A DNA stretch of 64,000 nt, from positions 62,001-126,000 of the forward strand of contig JAFRDO010000066.1 in NCBI GenBank assembly GCA_017403825.1. The letters run 5' to 3'. Within the stretch, counting starts at the first letter, position 1. Every line of letters starts with the position of its first letter. The position numbers and the translations under genes were made by a program. A model generated the notes under the pieces. The model searched no databases and was not told the origin of the DNA. It saw only the letters and a program-made list of their open reading frames with translations. Below are positions 50,138 through 58,946 of this stretch, piece by piece. This DNA is from Kiritimatiellia bacterium (GTDB lineage: Bacteria > Verrucomicrobiota > Kiritimatiellia > RFP12 > UBA1067).

Positions 50138-51835
50138 ATGTCTGGAAGAAAAGTTGGTCGTGGAGCATTCAAGCCTGCCGCATTTATGTGTGCGGCGATG
50201 ATTGGACTGGCGGCGTCTGGCGGGCCGATGAAATTCTGCGTTCTCCAGCCACCGTATCCGCTCGACGCGGAGAAGGTCGGCGAGGGCGTCCAGTGGGAGC
50301 TTGACGCTCTGGCGAAATGCGACGCCAGCCTTGACGTGATTGTGCTTCCGGAAGCGAGCGACCGTCAGGCGCGCGTCGGAAGTCGGGAACCGATCGTCGC
50401 CGCCGCGCGGAAATACGGCCCGGCCTTGTTTGCCGCCTGCGCCGAGACGGCCCGGCGATGCAGCGCCGTCGTGTTCGTGAACGCGCTCGACTTTTCGCAC
50501 GGCGACGATCCGCGCAACACGACCTTCGCCTACGACCGGACCGGCCGGCTCGTCGGCAAATACGACAAGCGGCATCTGACCGCAGGCGAATGGAAGCGCT
50601 GGAAGTTCGATTCGTCCTACATGTGGGAGTGGAGCGAACCCACTGTCATCGAGATCGACGGCATACGATACGCCTTCATGACGTGCTACGATTTCTACTT
50701 CTACGAAGCGTTCGCGAACATAGCGCGCTACAGGCCAGATGTGATTATCGGCTGCTCTCATCAGCGGAGCGACCCGCATTCCGTGCTTGAGACGATAGGC
50801 CGCTACCTGGCCTACAACACGGGCGCGTACCTCGTGCGCGCATCGGTCAGCATGGGCAAGGATTCCGCGGTCGGCGGATGCTCGATGGTCGTCGCGCCGT
50901 CGGGCGAAATGCTCGGCAACCTCTACAGTCGCGTCGGATCGCTTGTGGTGGAGTTCGACCCGAAGGAGAAATACCTAAAACCGATGGGCTACGGTAATCC
51001 TCCCGGACTGCACGCCGAATACATCGAGGTGGGCCGGCGTCCGTGGCAGTACCGTCCGGCCGGAAGCGCAATCGTGCCGGACTTCGAGAACGCGCCGGCG
51101 AAGCGTCTGTGCGCCCATCGCGGATTTTCGACGGTGGCGCCCGAGAACAGCCTTGCGGCGTTCGGTTCGGCGGTGGCGCTCGGTGCGTCGGAGATCGAGT
51201 TCGACCTGTGGTGGACAAAGGACGGCGAAATCGTCTCCATCCACGATGCCACGCTTGATCGCGTCTCGGACGGCAAGGGGAAGGTGTACGACCACACGTA
51301 TGAGGAACTGGCGAAATTGGACTTCGGCTCCAAGAAAAGCAAGCACTTCGCGGGGCTCAAGATCCTGCGGTTTGAAGACATCCTCAAGAAGCTCTCCTGC
51401 CACACGCTCATGAACATTCACATGAAGGATTGCGGCAAGGCGTGGGACGAGGAGAACGCGAAGAAGGTCATCCGTCTCATTGACGCATACGATGCGCGGC
51501 GGCATGTGTACTTCATGACGTCCAACGGAGACCTGCAGGATCAGCTCGCGCGCCTTGCGCCGGACATCCCGCGCTGCATGGGCAATGCCGGACAGGACAA
51601 CAAGAGCCGTCCCGACATCGTGGATATGGCCATAAAGCACAAGTGCCAGATGGTTCAGCTGTTCAAGCCGTACTTTAGCCAGGACACGATTGACCGCGCC
51701 CACGCCGCCGGATTGCGTGTGAACGTGTTCTGGTCGGACGATCCGGCAGAGGCGAAAAAGTTCCTCGAGATGGGCATAGACACCATTCTCACCAACGACT
51801 ACCAGCCAATTTCCGCCGCAACAGGGCTTCAGTAG
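50138..51835 (+). CDS. Fusion of nitrilase-superfamily amidohydrolase and glycerophosphodiester phosphodiesterase
   Basis: 565 residues. A hydrophobic leader (A-A-F-M-C-A-A-M-I-G-L-A-A-S-G) suggests export. Residues about 30-310 form a carbon-nitrogen hydrolase with the Glu-Lys-Cys triad in V-L-P-E-A-S (about 72), K-Y-D-K-R-H-L (about 143) and T-C-Y-D-F (about 183). Residues about 325-555 are a GDPD domain: A-H-R-G-F-S, A-P-E-N-S, E-I-E-F-D-L and S-I-H-D-A-T. GDPD enzymes cleave glycerophosphodiesters; the nitrilase half would cut an amide. A substrate with both bonds, such as a modified phospholipid headgroup or teichoic-like polymer, is conceivable. AGAAGGAGA precedes the ATG; the frame to 50042 is not used. 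It is likely cotranscribed with the downstream regulator. Confidence 0.8.
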   Translation: MSGRKVGRGAFKPAAFMCAAMIGLAASGGPMKFCVLQPPYPLDAEKVGEGVQWELDALAKCDASLDVIVLPEASDRQARVGSREPIVAAARKYGPALFAACAETARRCSAVVFVNALDFSHGDDPRNTTFAYDRTGRLVGKYDKRHLTAGEWKRWKFDSSYMWEWSEPTVIEIDGIRYAFMTCYDFYFYEAFANIARYRPDVIIGCSHQRSDPHSVLETIGRYLAYNTGAYLVRASVSMGKDSAVGGCSMVVAPSGEMLGNLYSRVGSLVVEFDPKEKYLKPMGYGNPPGLHAEYIEVGRRPWQYRPAGSAIVPDFENAPAKRLCAHRGFSTVAPENSLAAFGSAVALGASEIEFDLWWTKDGEIVSIHDATLDRVSDGKGKVYDHTYEELAKLDFGSKKSKHFAGLKILRFEDILKKLSCHTLMNIHMKDCGKAWDEENAKKVIRLIDAYDARRHVYFMTSNGDLQDQLARLAPDIPRCMGNAGQDNKSRPDIVDMAIKHKCQMVQLFKPYFSQDTIDRAHAAGLRVNVFWSDDPAEAKKFLEMGIDTILTNDYQPISAATGLQ

Positions 51836-51856
51836 GGCGAGGAGCCAGGCTAAGCC

Positions 51857-52942
51857 ATGCAGACGCCGTTCGTGCTTGATCCGGCCGGGCCGGAGACCTT
51901 GACCTCGCAGCTGATCGAAAATCTGCGGCAGGCGATAGCCAACGGCGTCTACAAGCCCGGCGACAGGCTGCCAGGAATCCGCGAGATGGCCAAGATGTGC
52001 GGCACGAGCGTGCAGGTGCCGATCGACGCGTTGAAGGCGCTTGCGCAGGAGGGCTTCGTGAAGGCGCGCCCGCGCATCGGCTGCATCGTGATGGACAAGC
52101 GACGCAAGGTCTGGCGCGGACGCATCTTGATCGTACACGTCGGCGCCTACTCGAACTACAGCCAGAACGTGTTCTGCGCCGAGTCGGCCCGGCTCCTAAA
52201 GGCCGCGAACTGGCGTGTCGAACACGCTTTCGTGCCGCGCCTTGGGCTTGACGAATACGACACCTCCGCCTTTCGGAAGGAAGTCGCCGAGAAGTACGAC
52301 CTTGTGCTGCTGCCGGCCTACGATCCGCCGGTCGTCAGGCTGGTGCAGGAGAGCGGATTGTCGTATATGCTTCTCGCGTCGCAGGTCGGCGAGCGCAATA
52401 AGACCGGTTGCATCGGCATTACCGTTCAGTCCTCCAATCAGGCGCTTTCCGATTTTGCGGATCATTGCCGGCAGAACGGCGTCTGGCGAATTCTGTGCAT
52501 CACCCCCGACGTCTGCGTCTTCCAGTCGTTCGAGGCGCTCAAGGCGGCGGGTGTGACGGTAGATTATGTTGTGGTCCGTTGCGACGGCACAGACAAGACC
52601 GCCGAGCGTTTCTCGCGACTGGCGTTTGACGCGGTGGTGCAGCGGTTCCGGGGGCGGGCGCCGCGCCCAGAACTGATCTTCTTCAGTGACGACTATCTTG
52701 CGCGGGGCGGCTTGCTGGCGCTGGAGCGGCTTGGCCTGCACGCGCCGGAGGACGTCAAGGTCGTCACGCTCGCCAACACCGGCAACGCGCCGTTCTATCC
52801 GAGGCCGCTGACGAGGTTCGAGCACGATCCGTTCGAAGAGGCGAAGAAGATGGTGCAGATGATCCTGCGCTATTTCAGGACCGGCCGCCTGCCCCGTACC
52901 GTGCTCTGCAACATACGGTACGTGCGCGGCGAGACGTTCTGA
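51857..52942 (+). CDS. GntR-HTH / LacI-sensor transcriptional regulator (AraR-like)
   Basis: 361 residues. The N-terminus has a GntR winged helix (G-V-Y-K-P-G-D-R-L-P-G-I-R-E-M-A). From about residue 85 a LacI-type sugar-binding domain follows (L-A-R-G-G-L-L-A-L-E-R-L-G-L, then P-E-D-V-K-V-V-T-L-A-N). This arrangement is that of AraR, a repressor released by a free sugar. GAGGAG lies about 12 bp before the ATG, spacing longer than ideal. A 19-bp palindrome lies 99 bp after its stop, in front of the next gene, and a related palindrome lies before the RpiB-like gene; both are candidate operators. The effector is unknown. Confidence 0.78.
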   Translation: MQTPFVLDPAGPETLTSQLIENLRQAIANGVYKPGDRLPGIREMAKMCGTSVQVPIDALKALAQEGFVKARPRIGCIVMDKRRKVWRGRILIVHVGAYSNYSQNVFCAESARLLKAANWRVEHAFVPRLGLDEYDTSAFRKEVAEKYDLVLLPAYDPPVVRLVQESGLSYMLLASQVGERNKTGCIGITVQSSNQALSDFADHCRQNGVWRILCITPDVCVFQSFEALKAAGVTVDYVVVRCDGTDKTAERFSRLAFDAVVQRFRGRAPRPELIFFSDDYLARGGLLALERLGLHAPEDVKVVTLANTGNAPFYPRPLTRFEHDPFEEAKKMVQMILRYFRTGRLPRTVLCNIRYVRGETF

Positions 52943-53143
52943 CTGTTGGGAACTGGCCCTGCGGGAACGGCGACTGAAAAACCGGGGCTCAAGAACGGCC
53001 GTGCGGAAGCGGAAAATTCCGAATGGCAATGCCACGTGCTCTCTGTATAGATTGTACAGATGGTGAATTTAGGTCGGGCTATTGCGGATGGCCGTCGTCT
53101 GTGTTATATTTGCCGCGAAAACCTTAAAAAGGAGGTTGCTAAG
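52943..53143 (+). promoter_or_regulatory. Intergenic control region before the frameshifted surface-protein gene
   Basis: The palindrome TCTGTATAGATTGTACAGA (53042-53060; 6-bp arms, 7-bp spacer) is followed by TTGCGG (53082-53087), a 17-bp spacer and TGT-TATATT (hexamer 53105-53110). AAGGAGG stands 9 bp before the ATG. The first 90 bp hold nothing recognisable. Confidence 0.6.
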
Positions 53144-54782
53144 ATGTACAAAAGCGTTGTTCCCTGTGTGGCGTTTATGGCTTCCGCTTGCATGATTCTG
53201 GCCGGCATTCCGGGATATGCCGACAGTTTCACATGGCACGGGCCGAATGATGCGGTGGGCAGCGGAACCTTCGGCACCGCCGGAAACTGGTTTGATTCGA
53301 CGGGCAACAGGACGCAGACGATTCCCGGTTCGGCGGACGACATAACCGTCTCCAATAACGGCGTGAATCTCTGGACGTCGCAGACGATAACGCTGGACAG
53401 TGACAGAGCAGTCGCTTCGATGACGGTTGCAGGTGGCAATGTGTGGTCTTTAGGCAAAGTGGCGTATTGCTATCTGGCTCTTGGCGGCCATACGTTAGAT
53501 ATAGCCGGGCAGTTGTATATGGAAGGTATACAGGGCTGGTCAACCTATCGAGCAGGAAAATGCACCATTCAAGGCGGTGGCACGGTAAATGCCGCGTCAG
53601 TCCAGATTGGGCGTACAAACGAATCAGGGCAAGGATCGGGTTCGCTGTACGTTCAGGGTACGGGCACTGTGTTGGCGAGTCCAGGACAAATCAAGATGGA
53701 TGGGCCGTTCACGACATTGCAAGTCTCCGATGGTGCAACGCTTACGGGTGATGATCTTTGGGTTGACTGTTCTAGCGCCCCCCCGTTCGCTCATTGGCGG
53801 CACGGGATATGAAAAGGGTACAATCCGTGTTTTAGGCAGCGGCACAAGCGTTTCCGTCAAGGGATTCCGCGTATGTAGAGACGTGGACTTGTCGATCAGC
53901 AACGGCGCATCAGTGGCCGTCACGAGCTGGAAGGATAATTATTGGCTTGGATCGCCACTCAGCTATGCGTACTATGGAAATGCCTTTGGCCGCAGTTCTG
54001 GGAATTCGTGCGGCAACTACGGTACATTTGTCATTGACAATGCGACACTTACGACAGCAAATAGTTTTGCCCTTGGATGCTCAGTAGCATCATCTGGCGG
54101 TTCTGGCGCGACGATGACGCTTCGGAACGGCGCGAAGTATAAGGCGGGCTATCTTTATGTGGGATTTGCCCTCGACAATGCGTCCTACAACTCGACCAAC
54201 GATGTCCTCAATGTGCTGAGCGGTTCGGAGTTGTCCCCAGATGCGCTTTATGTCAGCTATGTGGGTTGGTCGTCATTCGGCAAACTGAACGTCAGCAATG
54301 CGACAGTCAAGTGCGGTACCCTCAAGATTGGACAGGTGATGGCAAATACCGTTGCGTCCAACGCCTGCATTACCGTGGAGGGCGCGACATCGACCGTCAC
54401 GATCTCAAATACGGGGTCGGAGGCGTTTAAGGTGCGCATGGGGTCGCAGGTGCGCTTTATTCTGCCGGAGGATGGGTTCGCCGCAACGCCGATCAATGTC
54501 AGCAAGGGCGGAGTTTCGATTGTCGCGGACGAAATCGACTACGCGGTCGATCCGGTGCGGCTTGTGATTGACGCCAATGCGTTCGGCAGGAAGCACCCGA
54601 ACGGGACGGCTACCTTGATCGAGTGCGCAACGGCGTCCGCCGAGTCACTGCAGCGGCTCGCGAACAATCTGGAGTTCGTCAATACGCGTGACACGCACAA
54701 GGGAACGGTCGCGGTAGTCGGCGGCACGAAGCTCGTCTATACCGCGCCTCCGGCTCCAGGCATGACGCTCGTTATCCATTAA
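53144..54782 (+). pseudogene. Secreted beta-helical surface protein, frameshifted in a poly-C tract
   Basis: The first part (53144-53812) has a signal peptide (A-S-A-C-M-I-L-A-G-I-P-G-Y-A) and beta-helix-like sequence rich in Gly, Ser and Thr. It opens F-T-W-H-G-P-N-D-A, like the gene at 1317. After seven C residues (53778-53784) this frame soon stops, whereas the +1 frame continues the same kind of protein to 54782. Reading six C instead of seven joins D-C-S-S-A-P to R-S-L-I-G-G-T-G-Y in one frame, giving about 545 residues. The C-terminus K-L-V-Y-...-G-M-T-L-V-I-H matches the other surface proteins here. It could be a sequencing error, a real mutation, or a phase-variable switch. An excellent ribosome site and promoter suggest the gene is kept for use. 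Confidence 0.7.
53778..53784 (+). repeat. Seven-base poly-C tract at the frameshift point
   Basis: GCG-CCCCCC-C-GTTCG context. Loss of one C restores the downstream frame; the tract is a typical slippage site. Confidence 0.8.
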
Positions 54783-54804
54783 TTCGCGCGATAAGGCCAG
54801 CGTG

Positions 54805-54824
54805 TAACATTTATATGTTATAAT
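54805..54824 (+). promoter_or_regulatory. Promoter of the third MBL-fold gene with overlapping inverted repeat
   Basis: TAACAT-TTAT-ATGTTA (54805-54820) is a perfect 6-bp-arm palindrome that covers the TG and first two bases of the extended -10 TGT-TATAAT (hexamer 54819-54824). A bound protein would block the promoter. Confidence 0.55.
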
Positions 54825-54873
54825 AGCGTATGTCGGCAACAAGTGAGAAGCACACGAAAGGAGACATACGGCA

Positions 54874-55782
54874 ATGGAAGTTTCACGCAGGAGATTCGTA
54901 GGCGAAGCGCTGGCGGCCGGCGTCGTTGGAGCGACGGGGAAGTCGACGCTTGCCGCGCCGGCTGATGTCATCGCCAGGTGGCAGACGGATACGGAGCAGG
55001 TTTCTTCGGACGTCTACAGGCAGTATCTGCGCGACGGCGATACGCGCGGCCTTGTGACGCTGGAGAAACTTGAAGCCGCCGCCGAGAAGGTGTTGCGGGA
55101 GGTGAAGGATGCGTCCGTTGGCGACGTTCCCGCCGTATGGAGCGTGTACAACATGGGGTACATCGTCAAGACGCGGGAATCGCTCTTTTCGATAGACCTC
55201 GTCCACAGGCGGGACGTAGAGTTCGCGAAGATGCTCGATTTTGCGCTTATCACGCACAACCACTCCGACCATTGGCGCGGGGGTTTCTATTCGTCGATGG
55301 ACGGCGCGGGCAAGAAGGTCATGTCCAACTTCCTCGACAATTACGGCGTCCGCGACTGGAGGAAGAACGGCGGATACACCCGCGCCAGGAAGGTGTTCAA
55401 GATCAGGGACGTGGAAGTGCGCACTTCCCTGATCGACCACAACGACTACCTCATCGACTTCACGACGGCCTTCGAGATTCGTGTCGGGAACTGGACTCTC
55501 TACCACTCGGGCGACAGCGGAAGGGGAACGGAGCCGAAGCTTGAAACTGTATGGGGGCGTCCCGACCTGTGGCTGTTCTTCCCCGGCTGCGGCATAGACA
55601 CTGCAAAGGCCGTGGCGAAGGTCAACGCGAAGCGGATCGTGTTCGGGCACCTGTGGGAGCTGGGACACAGCACCGGCCACAGGGGACGGCTCGACGAACC
55701 GCTGATACGCCGCGCCCTTGCCGCCGCGAAGCCTGTCGTGGCAAACACCTCGTTCGCCCTGTGGGGCGACAGGATCGTGTAA
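54874..55782 (+). CDS. Tat-exported MBL-fold hydrolase (third, distinct type)
   Basis: 302 residues. A Tat signal (S-R-R-R-F-V-G-E-A) is followed by a metallo-beta-lactamase domain with the T-H-N-H-S-D-H-W zinc motif (about residues 126-133), then H-N-D-Y-L and H-S-G-D-S-G. It is not closely similar to the MBL proteins at 3795 and 16696 and looks nearer to UlaG-like or general beta-lactamase-fold hydrolases. Substrate unknown. GAAAGGAGA precedes the ATG by 9 bp. Its own promoter lies 50 bp upstream. The next gene also has its own extended -10, so the three genes may be separately controlled. Confidence 0.75.
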   Translation: MEVSRRRFVGEALAAGVVGATGKSTLAAPADVIARWQTDTEQVSSDVYRQYLRDGDTRGLVTLEKLEAAAEKVLREVKDASVGDVPAVWSVYNMGYIVKTRESLFSIDLVHRRDVEFAKMLDFALITHNHSDHWRGGFYSSMDGAGKKVMSNFLDNYGVRDWRKNGGYTRARKVFKIRDVEVRTSLIDHNDYLIDFTTAFEIRVGNWTLYHSGDSGRGTEPKLETVWGRPDLWLFFPGCGIDTAKAVAKVNAKRIVFGHLWELGHSTGHRGRLDEPLIRRALAAAKPVVANTSFALWGDRIV

Positions 55783-55797
55783 GCCGGTGCCGTTCTA

Positions 55798-55806
55798 TGG
55801 TATAAT
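55798..55806 (+). promoter_or_regulatory. Extended -10 promoter upstream of the DUF6259-like gene
   Basis: TGG-TATAAT, hexamer 55801-55806, in the context TCTATGGTATAATTGC. No convincing -35. Confidence 0.6.
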
Positions 55807-55841
55807 TGCACTCGGGCACAAGGCAAGCACGTGGAGACATC

Positions 55842-58800
55842 TTGGCAAACAGGTTCATAGGAATGACTGCCGTTTTGCTGCTGGCGGTTTCGACGGTGGC
55901 GGAGGAATGGCAGTTTGAGGTCGCGGCGGACGCGCCGCCCGTCGTGTCATGTCCGGTTGACTCCGCGAAGTGGGTGGAGCTTATGACGACGCACGATCTC
56001 GTTGCAGTCGGCAAGGACGGCATCGAGACTGTGGTACCATGGTGGACGATTGACGCATCTGGGCAGAGACCTGAATTCGTGTGGTGGGCCGACGGTCGGC
56101 AGCGGTTTGCGCTGCGCAAGCGGCGCGGTGAATTCGTTCCGCCGGAGACTGGCCTGAAGACCGACCTTACAGTGGATTCGAAAGGCGGCGAGGCGATCCG
56201 CATCAGCAATTCGTTCTTCTCCCTCCAGCACCCGGCCAAGGGGAAGGGCGGATTTCCGGAGAAGCTGCGCTTCGTGCAGAGCGGCGCGACGGATGACGGC
56301 TTCTATTTCATGGATCAGCTTGTCCGCAAGAACGCATCGGGCGGGTTGGACGTGCTGGCTGTGCGCAGCGACGGCAATGCATCGGCGAAGCTCGTCTTCC
56401 ACTCTCCGCTTCGTGCCGTGGTCGAGGTCAAGGCCAAGGTCGCGTCAGTCGATCTCGTCTATCGCTACGTCTATGAGGCGTCGTCGCCTGTCGTGCGAGT
56501 CGATGTGACGGGACGCCAGGCGAATGGCGAGCCGTGGGCCGAGGCGTGGACCGTCGGGCTTGGCTGGAAGAGTGCACGCTACGGCTCCTACTGCACGAGC
56601 GGTGGCGACGCTCCTAAGCCGTTTCAGGCGAAGGGTCAGCCGAGCCACGCATTCTCCGGCTACTGGGCGGCATTCACGGACGGCACCAACGCCGTCGCCG
56701 CCTCGTCCATCTACGGCGCGGTGGGCTGGGACGCCTCGTCCTCGTTCGTCTATTATCTACTGGCGCAGCGCGACGGGTGGAGTACGGCGTCGCTGAGCCG
56801 TTCGGCATTGCTGTATTTCGGTCCGGTCCTGGACCGCACCGGCTTCGACAGCACGTTCGCGGCAGTGAGGCCGCGCGTGAAGGTGCTGCGCGACGGACGG
56901 CGGTGGGTAGTGACGAAGCCGCTTGACGTTTCGGGCGATGCCGTGCTTCTCAAAGGCAAGGGCATGCGTCTCGCCTTTGACACGGCTGCGAACGGCTTCA
57001 ACTGTCTTGGCATCGAGAACCGCGTCAATCCCGACGCGGCGGCGTTCGGCGGCGCCGAGCCGGGGCGGGCTGCGTTCTGGGCGCTCACGTTCTGGAAGGA
57101 CGGCTCGCCGACGAATGCGCTTGCGATCGACAACCTCGCGCCGTGCGAACGGAAAGTAGAGCGCAGGGACGGTGCGCTCGTCTTCGACTGGTGCGGGCTG
57201 TCGCTTGGCGACGAACAGGGCGTGGTGGACGTGCGGGCGAAGGTGGAGCTTTCGCAAGACGGCACGGCTGCTAGATGGCGGCTTGCCGTGAAGAACCGCA
57301 GCAAGCGCTGGGGCCTTGCGGAGACGGCGTATCCCGTCATCAGGAACGTAGTCCGTCCGCGTGAGGCGGACGTGCTGCTGCCGCGCGGCAACCTTGGTGG
57401 GCGGCTCGTCATGTCCTATCAGGGCGGCGTGGCCTCGCGCTACCCGAGCAGCATGGGGGCGCAGGTCCAGACTTGCGCGTTCATGCTTGGCGACACGGGG
57501 CTTCAGGTGACGGCGCTGGACGACAGGGGCCAGGAGAAAGTGTTCGACTTGTCAGGGCTTGATTTTGCCTTGCGCTACAGGTGCCCGGACGAAGGCGTGC
57601 CGGGCGCGGCGAACGCACCTGGCTTTGCGGTAGAGACGGCGGCATTTTCTGGGGACTGGTGGCAGGCGGCGAAGCGCTACCGCGCCTGGGCGACGCGGCA
57701 GAAGTGGGTGGCGAAAGGTCCGCTCGCCACGCGCGCCGACTTTAACCGGCAGCTTGGCGACGTCGGCTACTGGATGAAGAACGACGGGGCGCACGGCGCG
57801 CCCTCGCAGGTCTCGAACATCATGGCGCGTGCGATTGCCGCGCTGCCTGGCATTCCGCTCGGCCTGCATTGGTACTGCTGGCATAAGGGACCGTTCGACC
57901 ATTACTACCCCGAGCTCTTCCCCGAGCGGCCCGGCATGAAGGAGACGGTTGCGTGGCTGAAGGAGAAGGGCGTGCTGGTGATGCCGTACATCAACGGGCG
58001 GCTTTGGGACAACGGCCTTGCGAGCTTCACCAATGCCATTCCCTATGCCTGCAAGCGGCCGGACGGGACGTGCCGCGTCGAGGACTACGGCTCCGGGCGG
58101 AAGTTCGCTCCGATGTGCCCGACCGTGAAGCCGTGGCAACTGACTGTCGATGCGCTCTGCGACAGGCTTGAGGACGAGATCGGCGTGAACGCCATCTACC
58201 TCGACCAGATTTCCGCCTCCACGCCCGCGCCGTGCCACGACAGGGCGCACGGCCACCCGCTCGGCGGCGGCTCGCACTGGCAGGACGGCTACCGCGAGCT
58301 GATGAAGCCGATTCGCGAGAAGGCGCCGCGGCGCCGCGTCGCGCTCACCTCGGAGAACGCAGCCGAGACTTACATGGACAGCTTTGACGCGCATCTCACG
58401 TGGTTCGGCCATGCGTTCGACGACGTGCCGGTGCTGCCGGCGGTCTATTCGGGCTACGCGGTCTACTTCAGCAGCGTGGAGGACGAGAAGGATACGCTCG
58501 ACTCGTATTGCGCACAGCAGGGACGGGACTTCCTGTGGGGCGTTCAGCTGGGCTGGACCGATCCGTGGATCCTTGACGATGCGCACAGGGAACACCTTGA
58601 GTTTACGGCGCGACTCTGCCGCGAACGGATTGCACGCAAGGAGTTCTTTCTCAACGGCGAATTGCTTGGCGAACTGCCGACGCCGCCTGGCATGCCGACC
58701 GTCGAAGTGCAGTGGCGGCGCAGGGGCAACTACTGCGACGGCTCGCGCTTCAGGGCGCCAGCGGCATTTGGTGCGGTATGGAGCGACTTCGGGCGGAAGA

Positions 58801-58922
58801 GGCGCTGTGTCATGCTTGTCAACATTTCTGGCGCGGCGCAGACCTTCGCCTATGGCATGGGTGCGGCGCGGAAGTCTGCAGTGCTGCCGCCACGCAGCGT
58901 CGTTTCGGAAATTCTAGAATAA
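55842..58922 (+). CDS. Large secreted DUF6259-like putative glycoside hydrolase
   Basis: 1026 residues. The TTG at 55842 is 5 nt after a GGAG (55833-55836) and gives a proper signal peptide (G-M-T-A-V-L-L-L-A-V-S-T-V-A). An ATG at 55863 is the alternative but has no spaced ribosome site; the longer frame to 55806 would start within the -10 box. The first 600 residues are beta-sandwich regions, as in alpha-glycosidases with a supersandwich domain. The last 400 form a TIM-barrel-like part with L-G-L-H-W-Y-C-W (about 675) and I-Y-L-D-Q-I-S (about 785), where the Asp may be catalytic. The family resembles DUF6259 proteins and is not biochemically assigned as far as I know. Confidence 0.6.
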   Translation: MANRFIGMTAVLLLAVSTVAEEWQFEVAADAPPVVSCPVDSAKWVELMTTHDLVAVGKDGIETVVPWWTIDASGQRPEFVWWADGRQRFALRKRRGEFVPPETGLKTDLTVDSKGGEAIRISNSFFSLQHPAKGKGGFPEKLRFVQSGATDDGFYFMDQLVRKNASGGLDVLAVRSDGNASAKLVFHSPLRAVVEVKAKVASVDLVYRYVYEASSPVVRVDVTGRQANGEPWAEAWTVGLGWKSARYGSYCTSGGDAPKPFQAKGQPSHAFSGYWAAFTDGTNAVAASSIYGAVGWDASSSFVYYLLAQRDGWSTASLSRSALLYFGPVLDRTGFDSTFAAVRPRVKVLRDGRRWVVTKPLDVSGDAVLLKGKGMRLAFDTAANGFNCLGIENRVNPDAAAFGGAEPGRAAFWALTFWKDGSPTNALAIDNLAPCERKVERRDGALVFDWCGLSLGDEQGVVDVRAKVELSQDGTAARWRLAVKNRSKRWGLAETAYPVIRNVVRPREADVLLPRGNLGGRLVMSYQGGVASRYPSSMGAQVQTCAFMLGDTGLQVTALDDRGQEKVFDLSGLDFALRYRCPDEGVPGAANAPGFAVETAAFSGDWWQAAKRYRAWATRQKWVAKGPLATRADFNRQLGDVGYWMKNDGAHGAPSQVSNIMARAIAALPGIPLGLHWYCWHKGPFDHYYPELFPERPGMKETVAWLKEKGVLVMPYINGRLWDNGLASFTNAIPYACKRPDGTCRVEDYGSGRKFAPMCPTVKPWQLTVDALCDRLEDEIGVNAIYLDQISASTPAPCHDRAHGHPLGGGSHWQDGYRELMKPIREKAPRRRVALTSENAAETYMDSFDAHLTWFGHAFDDVPVLPAVYSGYAVYFSSVEDEKDTLDSYCAQQGRDFLWGVQLGWTDPWILDDAHREHLEFTARLCRERIARKEFFLNGELLGELPTPPGMPTVEVQWRRRGNYCDGSRFRAPAAFGAVWSDFGRKRRCVMLVNISGAAQTFAYGMGAARKSAVLPPRSVVSEILE

Positions 58923-58946
58923 ACTAGGCAAACAAAGGAAAGGCTA

